From the NCBI GenBank assembly GCA_963789885.1, contig CAWBNB010000017.1, positions 27,991 through 91,990 on the forward strand: 64,000 nt of DNA, in the 5' to 3' direction. Of this stretch, positions 1-8,565 are shown one piece after another. How positions within the stretch are numbered: the stretch's first letter is position 1; each line of letters starts with the position of its first letter. The notes under the pieces are model-generated. The model saw only the letters and a list, made by a program, of their open reading frames with translations, did not search any database and was not told the DNA's origin. This DNA is from DATEDA01 sp963789885. Its GTDB lineage: Bacteria > Pseudomonadota > Gammaproteobacteria > Burkholderiales > SG8-39. A program made the translations under genes and the position numbers.

Positions 1-1479
1 AAGGACGGGCTCGACGCGAAGGTCTCGATCCCGAAGCTCCAGCTCGCACCGGACCGGGCCGAGAGCAAGGCGATCACCGGCGCGGTGAAGCTCGTCAAGC
101 CGCAGCAGACGATCGACGCGAAGCTCGCGTTGTCGGCGCTCGAGGCAAAGGGCAAGCAGATCCAGTTCGCGCGGTTCGACGTCGACCTCGACGCGAAGAC
201 GGGCGATCTCGCGGTGCAGGGCAAGCTCGGCACGCCGGTTACGCTCCGCCTGGACGCGCACGAAGTCCAGCTTCCGGGCATTGCCGGCGACCTTACCGTG
301 AGCGGCCCCAACATCCCGGGAAAATCCCTCAAGGCCGCGGTGAAGGGCGGCGCGCGCGCGGACTGGGGCAAGCGCAACGCGAACGCGGAGCTCGCCCTGA
401 AGCTCGACGAGTCGAACGTGCAGGCGAAGGTCGCAGTGGCGAACTGGGCGCAGCCGGCGGTGAACTTCGACGTCGTCGCCGACCGGCTGAACGTCGACCG
501 GTACTTCCCGCCGGGCAAGCCGGGCACGGCGCCGGCCGGGGGCGCGAGCGGCCCCGCCGGGGGGCACGCCGGCGGTGCGGCCGCGGAGAAGCCGATCGAC
601 CTCGCGGCGCTGAAGACACTGAATGCCACCGGCAACGTGAAGGTGGGCGCGCTCCAGGTGCAGAACATCAAGGCCGACAACGTCGCCGCCGGCATCAAGG
701 CAGCCGGCGGGCGACTCGACGTGAGCCCGATGTCGGCGAACCTCTACCAGGGCACGCTCGCCGGGGCGGCGACGGTGAACGCGAACAACAACGGCTTCGC
801 GCTGAAGCAGACGCTCACCGGGGTGAGCGTCGGGCCGCTGCTCCGCGACGTGGCCAACAAGGACGTCCTCGAGGGCCGCGGCAACGTCGCGCTCGACGTG
901 ACCACCGCCGGCAACACCGTTACCGCGCTCAAGAAGGCGCTCGGCGGCACCGCGAACGTCGCGCTGCGGGACGGCGCGATCAAGGGGATCGACCTCGCCG
1001 GCACGATCCGCAAGGCGAAGGTGATGCTCGGGTCGAAGAGCGCGCTCGAGCAGGAGGCGAAAGGCAGCGAGAAGACCGATTTCAGCGAACTCAGCGGGAG
1101 CTTCGTCATCAAGAACGGCGTCGCGCGCAACGACGATCTCAAGGGCGCCTCGCCGCTTCTGCGGCTCGCCGGCGCGGGGGAGATCGACATCGGCGAGGGC
1201 CGAATGGACTACCTCGTGAAGGCGTCGGTCGTTGCGACGTCGACCGGGCAGGGCGGAAAGGACCTCGCGCAGGTCGCCGGGATCACCGTGCCGGTCAAGA
1301 TCACCGGTCCGTTCGACGCGCTCCGCTATAGCGTCGACGTTACTGCGCTCGCCGCCGACGCCGCGAAGGAGGCGCTCTCGAAGGAACTGGAGCGCCGGCT
1401 CGGGGGCGGCAAGGCGGGGCAGCAAGGCGGGAGCGGCGTCGAGGACGCACTGCGCGGCCTGTTCGGCCGGAAAAAGTGA
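1..1479 (+). CDS. AsmA family protein, C-terminal part (cut by window edge)
   Basis: The reading frame is open from base 1, so the true start lies outside the window and at least 492 residues of the C-terminal region are seen. AsmA-family proteins are anchored in the inner membrane with a large periplasmic beta-rich domain and act in outer-membrane lipid transport or assembly. The part seen shows the usual run of short beta-rich segments, a Gly/Ala/Pro-rich linker near base 530–580, and a final section (VALRDGAIKGIDLAGTIRKA, then a charged Gly-rich tail) characteristic of the AsmA C-terminal domain. Its stop overlaps the mutY GTG start by four bases, suggesting coupled translation. The family call is firm; the exact paralogue is not resolvable. 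Confidence 0.85.
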   Translation, partial: KDGLDAKVSIPKLQLAPDRAESKAITGAVKLVKPQQTIDAKLALSALEAKGKQIQFARFDVDLDAKTGDLAVQGKLGTPVTLRLDAHEVQLPGIAGDLTVSGPNIPGKSLKAAVKGGARADWGKRNANAELALKLDESNVQAKVAVANWAQPAVNFDVVADRLNVDRYFPPGKPGTAPAGGASGPAGGHAGGAAAEKPIDLAALKTLNATGNVKVGALQVQNIKADNVAAGIKAAGGRLDVSPMSANLYQGTLAGAATVNANNNGFALKQTLTGVSVGPLLRDVANKDVLEGRGNVALDVTTAGNTVTALKKALGGTANVALRDGAIKGIDLAGTIRKAKVMLGSKSALEQEAKGSEKTDFSELSGSFVIKNGVARNDDLKGASPLLRLAGAGEIDIGEGRMDYLVKASVVATSTGQGGKDLAQVAGITVPVKITGPFDALRYSVDVTALAADAAKEALSKELERRLGGGKAGQQGGSGVEDALRGLFGRKK

Positions 1480-2567
1480 ACCGGCGCTTCGCGCCGGTGA
1501 TCGTCCGCTGGCAGCGCCGCCACGGGCGCCACGACCTGCCCTGGCAGGGCACGCGCGATCCGTACGCGATCTGGCTCGCCGAGATCATGCTGCAGCAGAC
1601 GCAGGTTTCGACGGTCGTCCCGTACTACCAGCGCTTCCGCACCCGCTTTCCCGACATCGCCAGCCTCGCCGCGGCGAGCGAGGACGAGGTCCTGCGCCTG
1701 TGGAGCGGGCTCGGCTATTACTCGCGTGCCCGCAACCTGCACCGCGCCGCGCAGCTCATCGTCGAGCGACATGCCGGCAAGTTTCCGGAAGCGCTCGCCG
1801 ACATCGCGAGCCTGCCCGGCATCGGGCGATCGACGGCGGCGGCGATCGCCGGCTTCGCGTTCGGCGCGCGCTCGGCGATCCTCGACGGCAACGTCAGGCG
1901 CGTCCTCGCGCGCCACTTCCTGGTCACCGGGTTTCCGGGCGAGCGCGCGGTCGAGCAGAAGCTCTGGGCGCTCGCGGAGTCGCTCGTCCCGATGCGCGAC
2001 AACGCGGCCTACATCCAGGGGCTGATGGACCTCGGGGCGACGGTCTGCACGACCCGCGCCCCGCAGTGTCCGAGCTGTCCGGTACGCACGACCTGCGGCG
2101 CCCGCGCCAAGGACCGCGTCGGCGACTTTCCCGCGCCCAGGCCGCGGCGGGCGGTCCCGACGCGCCGTACCTCGATGCTCGTGCTCCGGTACGGCGACGA
2201 GGTCATGCTGGAGAAGCGGCCGTCGGTGGGCGTCTGGGGCGGGCTGTGGAGCTTTCCGGAGCTCGCCCGGGGCGAGGATGCGGGCGCCTTGAGCGCGCAC
2301 CGCTACGGCTGCGAGACGGGCCGCGTGGAGCGGCTCGGCGTGCTCCGCCACGGGTTCACCCACTTCGCGCTGCATATCACGCCGGTGGTCGCGGAGGTCC
2401 GCCGCGTCGCCTCGCGCGCGATGCAGCCGGGCGTCGTCTGGTTGCCGATTGCCGACGCGCTCGGGGCGGCAGTGCCGGTGCCGGTGCGGAAGCTCCTGCG
2501 GGCGCTCGACCGGTCAGCGGCGGCCGACCAGCCCACGCTGTTCCAGGAAGCGGTAGAGGATCTGTAG
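1476..2567 (+). CDS. mutY: A/G-specific adenine DNA glycosylase MutY
   Basis: Removes adenine mispaired with 8-oxoguanine in base excision repair. The 363-residue protein has all family marks: catalytic Glu36 in AEIMLQQTQ, a helix-hairpin-helix LPGIG at 113–117, catalytic Asp137 in ILDGNVRR, and four cysteines at 191, 198, 201 and 207 (C-x6-C-x2-C-x5-C) that bind the [4Fe-4S] cluster. The C-terminal part is the NUDIX-like domain that reads 8-oxoG (WGGLWSFPE). It starts at GTG inside the AsmA stop codon (GTGA overlap). Its 3' end overlaps the tail of the convergent LON-domain gene by 54 bases. Confidence 0.96.
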   Translation: MNRRFAPVIVRWQRRHGRHDLPWQGTRDPYAIWLAEIMLQQTQVSTVVPYYQRFRTRFPDIASLAAASEDEVLRLWSGLGYYSRARNLHRAAQLIVERHAGKFPEALADIASLPGIGRSTAAAIAGFAFGARSAILDGNVRRVLARHFLVTGFPGERAVEQKLWALAESLVPMRDNAAYIQGLMDLGATVCTTRAPQCPSCPVRTTCGARAKDRVGDFPAPRPRRAVPTRRTSMLVLRYGDEVMLEKRPSVGVWGGLWSFPELARGEDAGALSAHRYGCETGRVERLGVLRHGFTHFALHITPVVAEVRRVASRAMQPGVVWLPIADALGAAVPVPVRKLLRALDRSAAADQPTLFQEAVEDL

Positions 2568-3120
2568 CCGCGTGATCGCGCCCTCGAGCTCGAGCAGCTT
2601 CTGCTTCGCGGCGAGCGGGACGGGCAGGATCTCGCACAGCCGGTAGCCGACCCACGAGGCGCTGTCGAGCGCGTGCGGCTCCGCGAACACCGCCTCGCTC
2701 TTGTCGGCGATCACCAGGCGCAGCAGGTCGGCAAGCGCGGTGTACTGCTCCGGCAGCTCGGCGTCCTCCTCGTTGGCGATCAGCTCGACCCGGGCGCGCA
2801 GGAGGTTCTGCGCGGCGACGGTCGCGTCCAGGATGCGGAAGCGCTGACCGCCGAGCGTGCGCAGCTGCAAGCAGCCCGAGCTGCTGCATGTCCCAGCTGG
2901 TGATGGTCGCGAGACAACCCACGAGCTCGGGGGTCGCCGGCGCACCGACCTCCTTGCCGTTGCGGATCAGGCAGACGCCGAACGGCTGCTCCGCCTTCAG
3001 GCACTCGCGCGTCATGTCCATGTAGCGCGTCTCGAAGACCCGCAGCGGCAGGAGCCCGCCCGGAAAGAGCACCGTGTTGAGCGGGAAGAGCGGCAGGCTG
3101 CCGAGGTCGGGCTGGGCCAT
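2514..3120 (-). CDS. LON peptidase substrate-binding domain protein, frameshifted
   Basis: A stand-alone LON N-terminal domain protein of about 201 residues, without ATPase or protease domains; its cellular role is not well defined. The N-terminal 80 or so residues (LPLFPLNTVLFPGG, then RVFETRYMDM) are read in one frame down to about base 2870. The rest (QLRTLGGQRFRILD to the stop at 2514) is in another frame. Removing one A at about 2869–2870 restores one continuous LON domain, so this is either a one-base assembly insertion or a recent frameshift. No in-frame stops exist in the correct frames. Confidence 0.8.
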
Positions 3121-3132
3121 GGCGGGCGAAGT

Positions 3133-3756
3133 CTAGCCCTTCGGGGCGCGGCCCCAGCGTGCAGAAATCTCGTTTTCCACGCCGAGATGGTCGAGCACGC
3201 GGGCGACCACGAAGTCGACGAGATCCTCGACCCGCTGCGGGTGGTGATAGAAGCCGGGATTGGCGGGCAGGACGACCGCGCCGGCGCGCGCGAGGCGGGT
3301 CATGTTTTCCAGATGGATCACCGAAAGCGGCGTCTCGCGCGCGACCAGCACGAGCGCGCGGCGCTCCTTGAGCGCCACGTCGGCGGCCCGCTCGATCAGG
3401 TTGTCGGCGAGGCCGCAGGCAACCGCCGCGAGCGTGCCCATCGAGCAGGGACAGATCACCATCGCGTCCGGCGGGCTCGACCCCGAGGCCATGGGCGCGT
3501 ACCAGTCGTCCCGGCCGTAGACCTGCAGGAGCCCGGGCGTCGCCCGGTAGCGCTCGGCGAGGAGCGCGGCGGCGTCCTGCGGCCGCGCCGGCAGCGCGAG
3601 GTCGAGCTCCTGTTTGGCGACGATCTGCGCCGCCTGCGAGTACACGAGCGCCACCCGGATGCGCGCGGCGAGGAGGCACTCGAGGAGCCTCAGGCCGTAG
3701 GCCATGCCGGACGCGCCGGTCAGCGCGAGCGTGATGTTGCGCGGCACGGCGGTCAT
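3133..3756 (-). CDS. ubiX: Flavin prenyltransferase UbiX
   Basis: Makes prenylated FMN, the cofactor of the UbiD decarboxylase in ubiquinone synthesis. The 207-residue protein begins with the Rossmann-like flavoprotein fold and the GASG flavin-binding motif (residues 14–17). It also carries the conserved PCSMGTLAAVACGLADNLIE region and the LVARETPLS-x-IHLENM segment of the family. The ATG at 3756 overlaps the rapZ stop (ATGA) and the protein length is normal, so this start is preferred over in-frame codons further upstream. No ubiD is in the window. Confidence 0.94.
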   Translation of the reverse strand: MTAVPRNITLALTGASGMAYGLRLLECLLAARIRVALVYSQAAQIVAKQELDLALPARPQDAAALLAERYRATPGLLQVYGRDDWYAPMASGSSPPDAMVICPCSMGTLAAVACGLADNLIERAADVALKERRALVLVARETPLSVIHLENMTRLARAGAVVLPANPGFYHHPQRVEDLVDFVVARVLDHLGVENEISARWGRAPKG

Positions 3757-4598
3757 CGCGGGCCCGGGAGCTGCCGGTGCCGCACCAGCACCCGCGTCGT
3801 AGCGCGGAAGCGCGCTGCGAGTCGCTCGACGAACCACACCGAGCGGTGCTGCCCACCGGTGCAGCCGAGTGCCACCGTGAGGTAGGCGCGGTTGTCGCGC
3901 ACGAACGCCGGCAGCCACCGCTCGACGAAGTCGCCGATGTCGGCGAGCAGCGCCTGCGCCTGGGGCAGGGCCTCGAGGAACCGCACGACCGGTTCGTCGA
4001 GTCCGGTCAGCGGCCGCAGCTTCGGGTCGTAGAAGGGGTTCGGCAGGGTGCGCACGTCGAACACGAGGTCGGCGTCGAGCGGGATGCCCTGCTTGTAGCC
4101 GAACGACTCGAACGCGAGCGTGAGGCCGGCCGCGTCGGCGGCGACGAGGTCCTTGATCCACGCCCGCAGCGCGTTCGGCGCGAGGTCGCTCGTGTCGATG
4201 CGCTGGCCGAGCTCGCCGACCTCCTCGAGGAGCGCGCGCTCGCGGCGGATCGCCTCGTCGACGGTGGCGTCCGAGCCGGCGAGCGGGTGGGGGCGCCGCG
4301 TCTCGGAAAAGCGCTTGATCAGCGTGTCGTTGGCGGCGTCGAGGAACAGCAGCCGGACGTCGACGCCGAGCGCCTTCAGTGCGCGGATCGACCCGGGCAG
4401 CTCGGCGAGCGCCGCGCCGCTGCGCGAGTCCACGGTGACGGCGACGCGCTCGTAGCCGGCGTCGCGGAGGAAGTCGATCGTCTCGCCGAGCAGCGTCGCC
4501 GGCAGGTTGTCGACGCAGTAGAAGCTCGCGTCCTCGAGGACGTTCAGCGCGACGCTCTTGCCGGAGCCGGAGAGGCCGCTGATGACGACGAGCTGCAT
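3753..4598 (-). CDS. rapZ: RNase adapter protein RapZ (P-loop nucleotide-binding)
   Basis: RapZ (YvcJ family) binds nucleotides and, in enterobacteria, delivers the GlmZ small RNA to RNase E. The 281-residue protein has a Walker A GLSGSGKS at 8–15 and the family C-terminal domain with CTGGQHRSVWFVERLA. The start at 4598 (MQLVVIS) matches the family; an in-frame ATG seven codons upstream would add a poorly conserved tail. It lies with hprK, ptsN and rpoN, the usual neighbourhood of rapZ in proteobacteria, and overlaps ubiX by four bases. Whether the GlmZ role holds in this species is not known. Confidence 0.93.
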   Translation of the reverse strand: MQLVVISGLSGSGKSVALNVLEDASFYCVDNLPATLLGETIDFLRDAGYERVAVTVDSRSGAALAELPGSIRALKALGVDVRLLFLDAANDTLIKRFSETRRPHPLAGSDATVDEAIRRERALLEEVGELGQRIDTSDLAPNALRAWIKDLVAADAAGLTLAFESFGYKQGIPLDADLVFDVRTLPNPFYDPKLRPLTGLDEPVVRFLEALPQAQALLADIGDFVERWLPAFVRDNRAYLTVALGCTGGQHRSVWFVERLAARFRATTRVLVRHRQLPGPR

Positions 4599-4680
4599 GA
4601 TGCGGGGAGCATAGCCCACGGGTTCGCCGCCAGCAAACCGGCGGCGATCCGTTCAGGCCGCATCCTCAGGTCGCGATCAG

Positions 4681-4718
4681 GGAGGAAAAGACGAGAAGCG
4701 CGTGCCGAGGCACGCGCT
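4681..4718 (-). terminator. Predicted rho-independent terminator after hprK/psiF-like
   Basis: A perfect 10-bp inverted repeat (AGCGCGTGCC / GGCACGCGCT, 4697–4706 and 4709–4718) with a two-base centre. On the minus strand it is followed by a T-rich stretch containing TCTTTTCC. It lies in the gap between the psiF-like gene and rapZ and would end transcripts coming from hprK. Confidence 0.55.
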
Positions 4719-4765
4719 CCCGAGGGCCGGCTGCCGTTACGCAGCCGCGAGGGCAGGGCCGCCGA

Positions 4766-5058
4766 TCAGCTCGCGCACTTCTTCACGAACGAGTCGCGCG
4801 CGGCACCGTGGAGCTTCTTCTCGTCGGCCTGGGCGTTGCACGCTGCGGTCTTGTCGCCGCCGCCCTTGAGGCAGGTGCTCATGAACGCGTTGCGGTCGTC
4901 GCCCTTCATGCCCTTGTCGGACGCCTGTTTGCTGCAGTTGCTCATGCGCTGCTGCTGCGGTGTCATCTCTTTCTTCGCGTCTGTGGGCCTGCGCCGCAGC
5001 GCTGCGGCCGGCGCACAGCGCGGCGGCGAGACACGGCGGCGATCAGCTGCTGCAGGAT
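4766..5058 (-). pseudogene. PsiF-repeat periplasmic protein, N-terminus frameshifted
   Basis: Two PsiF repeats are clear in one frame: KEMTPQQQRMSNCSKQASDK with FMSTCLKG, then CNAQADEKKLHG with SFVKKCAS at the end. PsiF-type proteins are small, secreted and of unknown function; psiF is phosphate-starvation inducible in E. coli. The expected signal peptide is present but in other frames: LQQLIAAV, then LAAALCAGRSAAAQA. Single extra bases near 5031 and 4982 would join these to the repeats. No proper ATG is seen; an ATC stands where a start would be, just after a GAGGAG ribosome-binding site. The gene is either decayed or hit by assembly indels. Confidence 0.6.
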
Positions 5059-5121
5059 GGTGTTGCTCCTCTACTCGTCTCTCGGAAAGCGCGACCGCGT
5101 ACGGTCCCGGCCGTGGACCCT

Positions 5122-6081
5122 TCAACGCCCCCCGTCGGTTCCCGTTGACGCGTCGCGTTCCATCTCCGCCTGCTGGCGCTCCATGAACTCCTCGGTCGAG
5201 TTGTAGCCGCGGAGCTGCAGGATGTAGTTGCGCACCGCCGCCTCGATCAGTACCGCGAGGTTGCGGCCGACCGCGACCGGGATGCCGACCTTGCGGACCG
5301 TGACGCCGAGGATGTCCTCGGCGAGCGCGTGCAGGGGCAGCCGCTCCGCGGGCGGCGCGGCCGACGGCGTCGGACGCTCGAGGTGCACGACCAGCCGCAG
5401 GTTCATCCGCGGCCGCACCGCGGTCTCGCCGAAGATCGTGCGGATGTTGAGCACGCCGAGGCCGCGCACCTCGAGGAAGTCCTTGAGGAGCGGCGGGCAG
5501 CGGCCTTCCAGCGTGTCGGATCCGATGCGCGAGATCTCGACGACGTCGTCGGCAACGAGGCCGTGGCCGCGGCTGATGAGCTCGAGGCCGAGCTCGCTCT
5601 TGCCGACGCCGGAGTCGCCGGTGATCAGGACGCCGAGGCCGAGCACGTCCATGAAGACGCCGTGCCGCGTCGTCATCTCCGCCAGGCTCCGGGAGAGATA
5701 GCGGCGCAGCTTGTCGATGAGCAGCGCGGCCGGGAGCGGCGAGGCGAAGAGCGCGATTCCGCGCGCTTCGGCGACCTGTGCGAGCCGCGGGTGGCCGGGC
5801 ACGTCGTCGGCGAGGAGCACCGCGGCGGGGGCGCCCTGCAGCCCGAGCTCGATCAGGCGCTCGAGCCGCGGGCCCTCGAGCGCGGCGAGGTGCGCCTGCT
5901 CGTGGCGTCCGATGACCTGGATGCGATTCGGGTGGATGAGGTTGAGGTGGCCGACGAACGCGGCCGACTCGGTGGCGTCGGCGCGGATGATTGCGCCGCC
6001 GCCCTGCTTGCCGCCTATCCAGGCGAGCTCGAGCTTCTCCGCCGCATCCTCATACAGCCGCGCGACGCTGGTCTGCAACAT
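5122..6081 (-). CDS. hprK: HPr kinase/phosphorylase
   Basis: Phosphorylates and dephosphorylates a serine of the PTS carrier HPr/NPr. In betaproteobacteria it belongs to a reduced, sugar-independent PTS that signals to metabolism and the envelope. The 319 residues include an N-terminal DRTGG-like domain, RHGVFMDVLG with the conserved His140, a Walker A GDSGVGKS at 155–162, and the HprK signature LLKDFLEVRGLGVLNIR (about 198–214). The start overlaps the end of ptsN by 32 bases, indicating co-transcription. No gene for HPr or enzyme I is in the window. Confidence 0.95.
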   Translation of the reverse strand: MLQTSVARLYEDAAEKLELAWIGGKQGGGAIIRADATESAAFVGHLNLIHPNRIQVIGRHEQAHLAALEGPRLERLIELGLQGAPAAVLLADDVPGHPRLAQVAEARGIALFASPLPAALLIDKLRRYLSRSLAEMTTRHGVFMDVLGLGVLITGDSGVGKSELGLELISRGHGLVADDVVEISRIGSDTLEGRCPPLLKDFLEVRGLGVLNIRTIFGETAVRPRMNLRLVVHLERPTPSAAPPAERLPLHALAEDILGVTVRKVGIPVAVGRNLAVLIEAAVRNYILQLRGYNSTEEFMERQQAEMERDASTGTDGGR

Positions 6082-6535
6082 ACGGCTGCCACGCGGAGAC
6101 GAGCTGGTGGAGAGCGGCGGCGTCGGCGACGGTCGCGAGGCTCTGGCGCAGGTCCCGGTCGCTGAACATCTGCGCCAGCTCGCTGAGAATCTCGAGATGC
6201 TGCTCGGTCGCCTGCTCCGGAACGAGCAGCACGAAGATCAGGTTCACCGGGCGCCCGTCGGGCGCGTCGAACGCGACTGCGGTCTTCAGCCGCAGGAACG
6301 CGCCGATCGGCTCCTTCAGGCCCTTGATCCTGCCGTGGGGGATCGCGACGCCCTGGCCGAGCCCGGTGGAACCGAGCCGCTCGCGCGCGAAGAGGCTGTC
6401 GAACACCAGGCTGCGGGCGACGCTCTGGTTGTTCTCGAACAGGAGTCCGACCTGCTCGAACATCCGCTTCTTGCTGCTCGCCTCGGTGTCGAGGACGATG
6501 TTCGACTGCGGGAGCAGCTTCGCGATCAGGTTCAT
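6050..6535 (-). CDS. ptsN: PTS IIA-like nitrogen-regulatory protein PtsN (EIIA-Ntr)
   Basis: A phosphoacceptor of the nitrogen PTS that controls potassium transport and other targets by protein contact. The 161-residue single EIIA domain carries the phosphorylated His67 in GVAIPHGRI and the family segment LIFVLLVPEQATEQHLEIL. It is placed directly before hprK, which overlaps it, and downstream of rpoN–hpf, the arrangement conserved across betaproteobacteria. The 119 bases between hpf and ptsN could hold a separate promoter, though no convincing match was found. Confidence 0.95.
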   Translation of the reverse strand: MNLIAKLLPQSNIVLDTEASSKKRMFEQVGLLFENNQSVARSLVFDSLFARERLGSTGLGQGVAIPHGRIKGLKEPIGAFLRLKTAVAFDAPDGRPVNLIFVLLVPEQATEQHLEILSELAQMFSDRDLRQSLATVADAAALHQLVSAWQPYVADQRRAAV

Positions 6536-6654
6536 CCGCGTGTCCGGGGGTTCGGAGGCGCGTTATTGTACTCGTACCGCCCCCCAGACATCGCAACAAG
6601 GGTTGTTACAAACGGGGACACGCGGGCGCCGGGTGCGGCCGCCGTCCGGGGCGG

Positions 6655-6975
6655 TCAGCTCTCGGAGTGGCGCTTGAGCGCGTCGTGGGGCTTTGCGTAC
6701 GCGCGGTCCTTGTACTTGATGAGCTTGCGGTCGAGCTTGTCGGCGAGCGCGTCGATCGCGGCGTAGAGATCGCCGTCGACGTGCTCGACGAAAATGTCCT
6801 GGCCGGGGAGGTGCACGTTCGCCTCGGCCTTCTGGGTCAGCTTCTCGACCGTCAGGATCACGCTGACCGCGGTGGCGTGGTCGCAGTGGCGCATCACCCG
6901 GTCGAGCTTCGCCTCAACGTAGGTGCGGATCGCCGGCGTGACGGCGACGTGATGGCCGGTGACGGTCAGGTTCAT
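6655..6975 (-). CDS. hpf: Ribosome hibernation-promoting factor (short form)
   Basis: Binds the 30S decoding centre of resting ribosomes and promotes dimer formation or inactivation. At 106 residues it is the short HPF/YfiA type: it starts with NLTVTGHHVAVTPAIRTYVE and keeps the basic IKYKDRAY region, without the extra C-terminal dimerisation domain of long HPF. It is 18 bases downstream of rpoN and is probably co-transcribed with it, as in most proteobacteria. Confidence 0.94.
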   Translation of the reverse strand: MNLTVTGHHVAVTPAIRTYVEAKLDRVMRHCDHATAVSVILTVEKLTQKAEANVHLPGQDIFVEHVDGDLYAAIDALADKLDRKLIKYKDRAYAKPHDALKRHSES

Positions 6976-6993
6976 CGCGGGTCTCCTCGAGGG

Positions 6994-8442
6994 TTACAGC
7001 GTTTTGCGGAGATTGACCGGCGGGATGTGCATCGATTCGCGGTACTTGGCGATGGTGCGCCGGGCGACGACGATGCCCTGCTGGCCGAGGATCTGCGAGA
7101 TCTTGGAGTCGGAGAGCGGCTTCTTCGCGTCCTCGGCCCCGACGAGCTGCTTGATCAGGGCGCGGATCGCGGTCGCCGAGCACGCCCCGCCCGCCTCGGT
7201 GGCGACGTGGCTGCCGAAGAAGTACTTGAGCTCGAAGATGCCGCGGGGCGTGGCCATGAACTTCTGCGTGGTCACGCGCGACACGGTGGACTCGTGCAGG
7301 CCGAGCGCGTCCGCGATCTCGCGCAGGACGAGCGGCCGCATCGCGACCTCGCCGTGATCGAAGAAGTGGCGCTGGCGGTCGACGATCGACTGCGACACGC
7401 GCTGGATGGTCTCGAAGCGCTGCTGCACGTTCTTGATCAGCCAGCGGGCTTCCTGCAGCTGCGAGGTGAGCTGGCCGCCCTGGCCGCGGTTCGACTGCAG
7501 GATGTCGGCGTAGATGCGGTTGATGCGCAGCTTCGGCATCGCGTCCGGATTGAGGCTCGCCGTCCAGACGCCCTTGAGCTTCCGCACGATCACGTCGGCG
7601 ACGACGTAGCGCGTCTCGAGCGCGGAATACGCGCCGCCGGGGCGCGGGTTCAGGCTCTGGATCAGCCGGTGCGCGGTGCGCAGGCTCGCGTCGTCGCAGC
7701 CGAAGAGCTTCTTCAGCTTCGCGAAGTCGCGCGCGGCGAGGAGCGGAAGCTGCTCGCGCACGATCCGGAGCGCGACCGCGAGCCCCGGCGTCGACTCGGG
7801 CAGCGTGAGGAGCTGCAGCTCGAGGCACTCGGCCGGCGAACGGGCGCCGACGCCGGTCGGATCGAGGTTCTGCAGATGCTTGAGCGCGATCGCGAGCTCG
7901 TCGGGCTCGATCGCGAGCTCGCCGGGGAGCATCGCGGCGATCTCTTCCAGCGGCTGGGTGAGGTAGCCGTCCTCGTCGAGCGCGTCGACGAGCAGCGCCA
8001 CCAGTTTCCGGTCGCGGTTCGGCAGCGGCGTGAGCGAGACCTGCTGCAGCAGGTGGTCGCGGAGCGAGGGCGATTCGGCGGCGAGCTGGGGATAGTCGGA
8101 GTCGTCCGAGTCGTCGCGGGAGGTGCCCGAGCCGCTCGACTCGAGGTACCAGTCGGCGTCCGGGCTGCGCGAATCGTCGTCGGCAGGCGGCGCGTCGGGC
8201 TTCTCGGGCGCCTCGGGCTCGGCGGTCGTCGTGGTCGTCGTCGTGGACGTGCCGTTCAGCCGCGCGCCCGGGGGCGCCTCCTCCTCGCCTTCGTCGCGCT
8301 CGAGGAGCGGATTTTCGGCGAGAAAGCGCTCGAGCTCCTGGTTCAGTTCCAGGGTCGAGAGCTGGAGGAGCCGGATCGACTGCTGCAGCTGCGGCGTCAG
8401 CGTGAGGTGCTGCGTCAGCTTGAGCTGCAGGGTTTGTTTCAT
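6994..8442 (-). CDS. rpoN: RNA polymerase sigma54 factor RpoN
   Basis: Alternative sigma factor that recognises −24/−12 promoters and needs an AAA+ activator. The 482-residue protein has all parts: the Gln/Leu-rich region I (TLQLKLTQHLTLTPQLQQSI), an acidic variable region II (about 70–120), the core-binding domain, a helix-turn-helix (LGLHESTVSRVTTQKFM) and the RpoN box ARRTIAKYRE at about 460–469. It is directly relevant to the rest of the window, where two good −24/−12 promoter matches and one activator gene occur in the pilus region. Confidence 0.97.
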   Translation of the reverse strand: MKQTLQLKLTQHLTLTPQLQQSIRLLQLSTLELNQELERFLAENPLLERDEGEEEAPPGARLNGTSTTTTTTTAEPEAPEKPDAPPADDDSRSPDADWYLESSGSGTSRDDSDDSDYPQLAAESPSLRDHLLQQVSLTPLPNRDRKLVALLVDALDEDGYLTQPLEEIAAMLPGELAIEPDELAIALKHLQNLDPTGVGARSPAECLELQLLTLPESTPGLAVALRIVREQLPLLAARDFAKLKKLFGCDDASLRTAHRLIQSLNPRPGGAYSALETRYVVADVIVRKLKGVWTASLNPDAMPKLRINRIYADILQSNRGQGGQLTSQLQEARWLIKNVQQRFETIQRVSQSIVDRQRHFFDHGEVAMRPLVLREIADALGLHESTVSRVTTQKFMATPRGIFELKYFFGSHVATEAGGACSATAIRALIKQLVGAEDAKKPLSDSKISQILGQQGIVVARRTIAKYRESMHIPPVNLRKTL

Positions 8443-8565
8443 GCGTGGCGGGGGGAGGGGCGGTCGGTCGAGTCTCGCGGGTTGCTGTTCGTTCCCTGGG
8501 CGCCAGGGCGGCGCCGTCGGACCCTGCCGGCCGCGAAGACCGGGTCGATACCGACCCGGCGCTTC

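Noticed and set aside
8443..8565. Gap between lptB and rpoN searched for a promoter or small gene
   Set aside because: No convincing −35/−10 pair, hairpin or conserved small protein was found.
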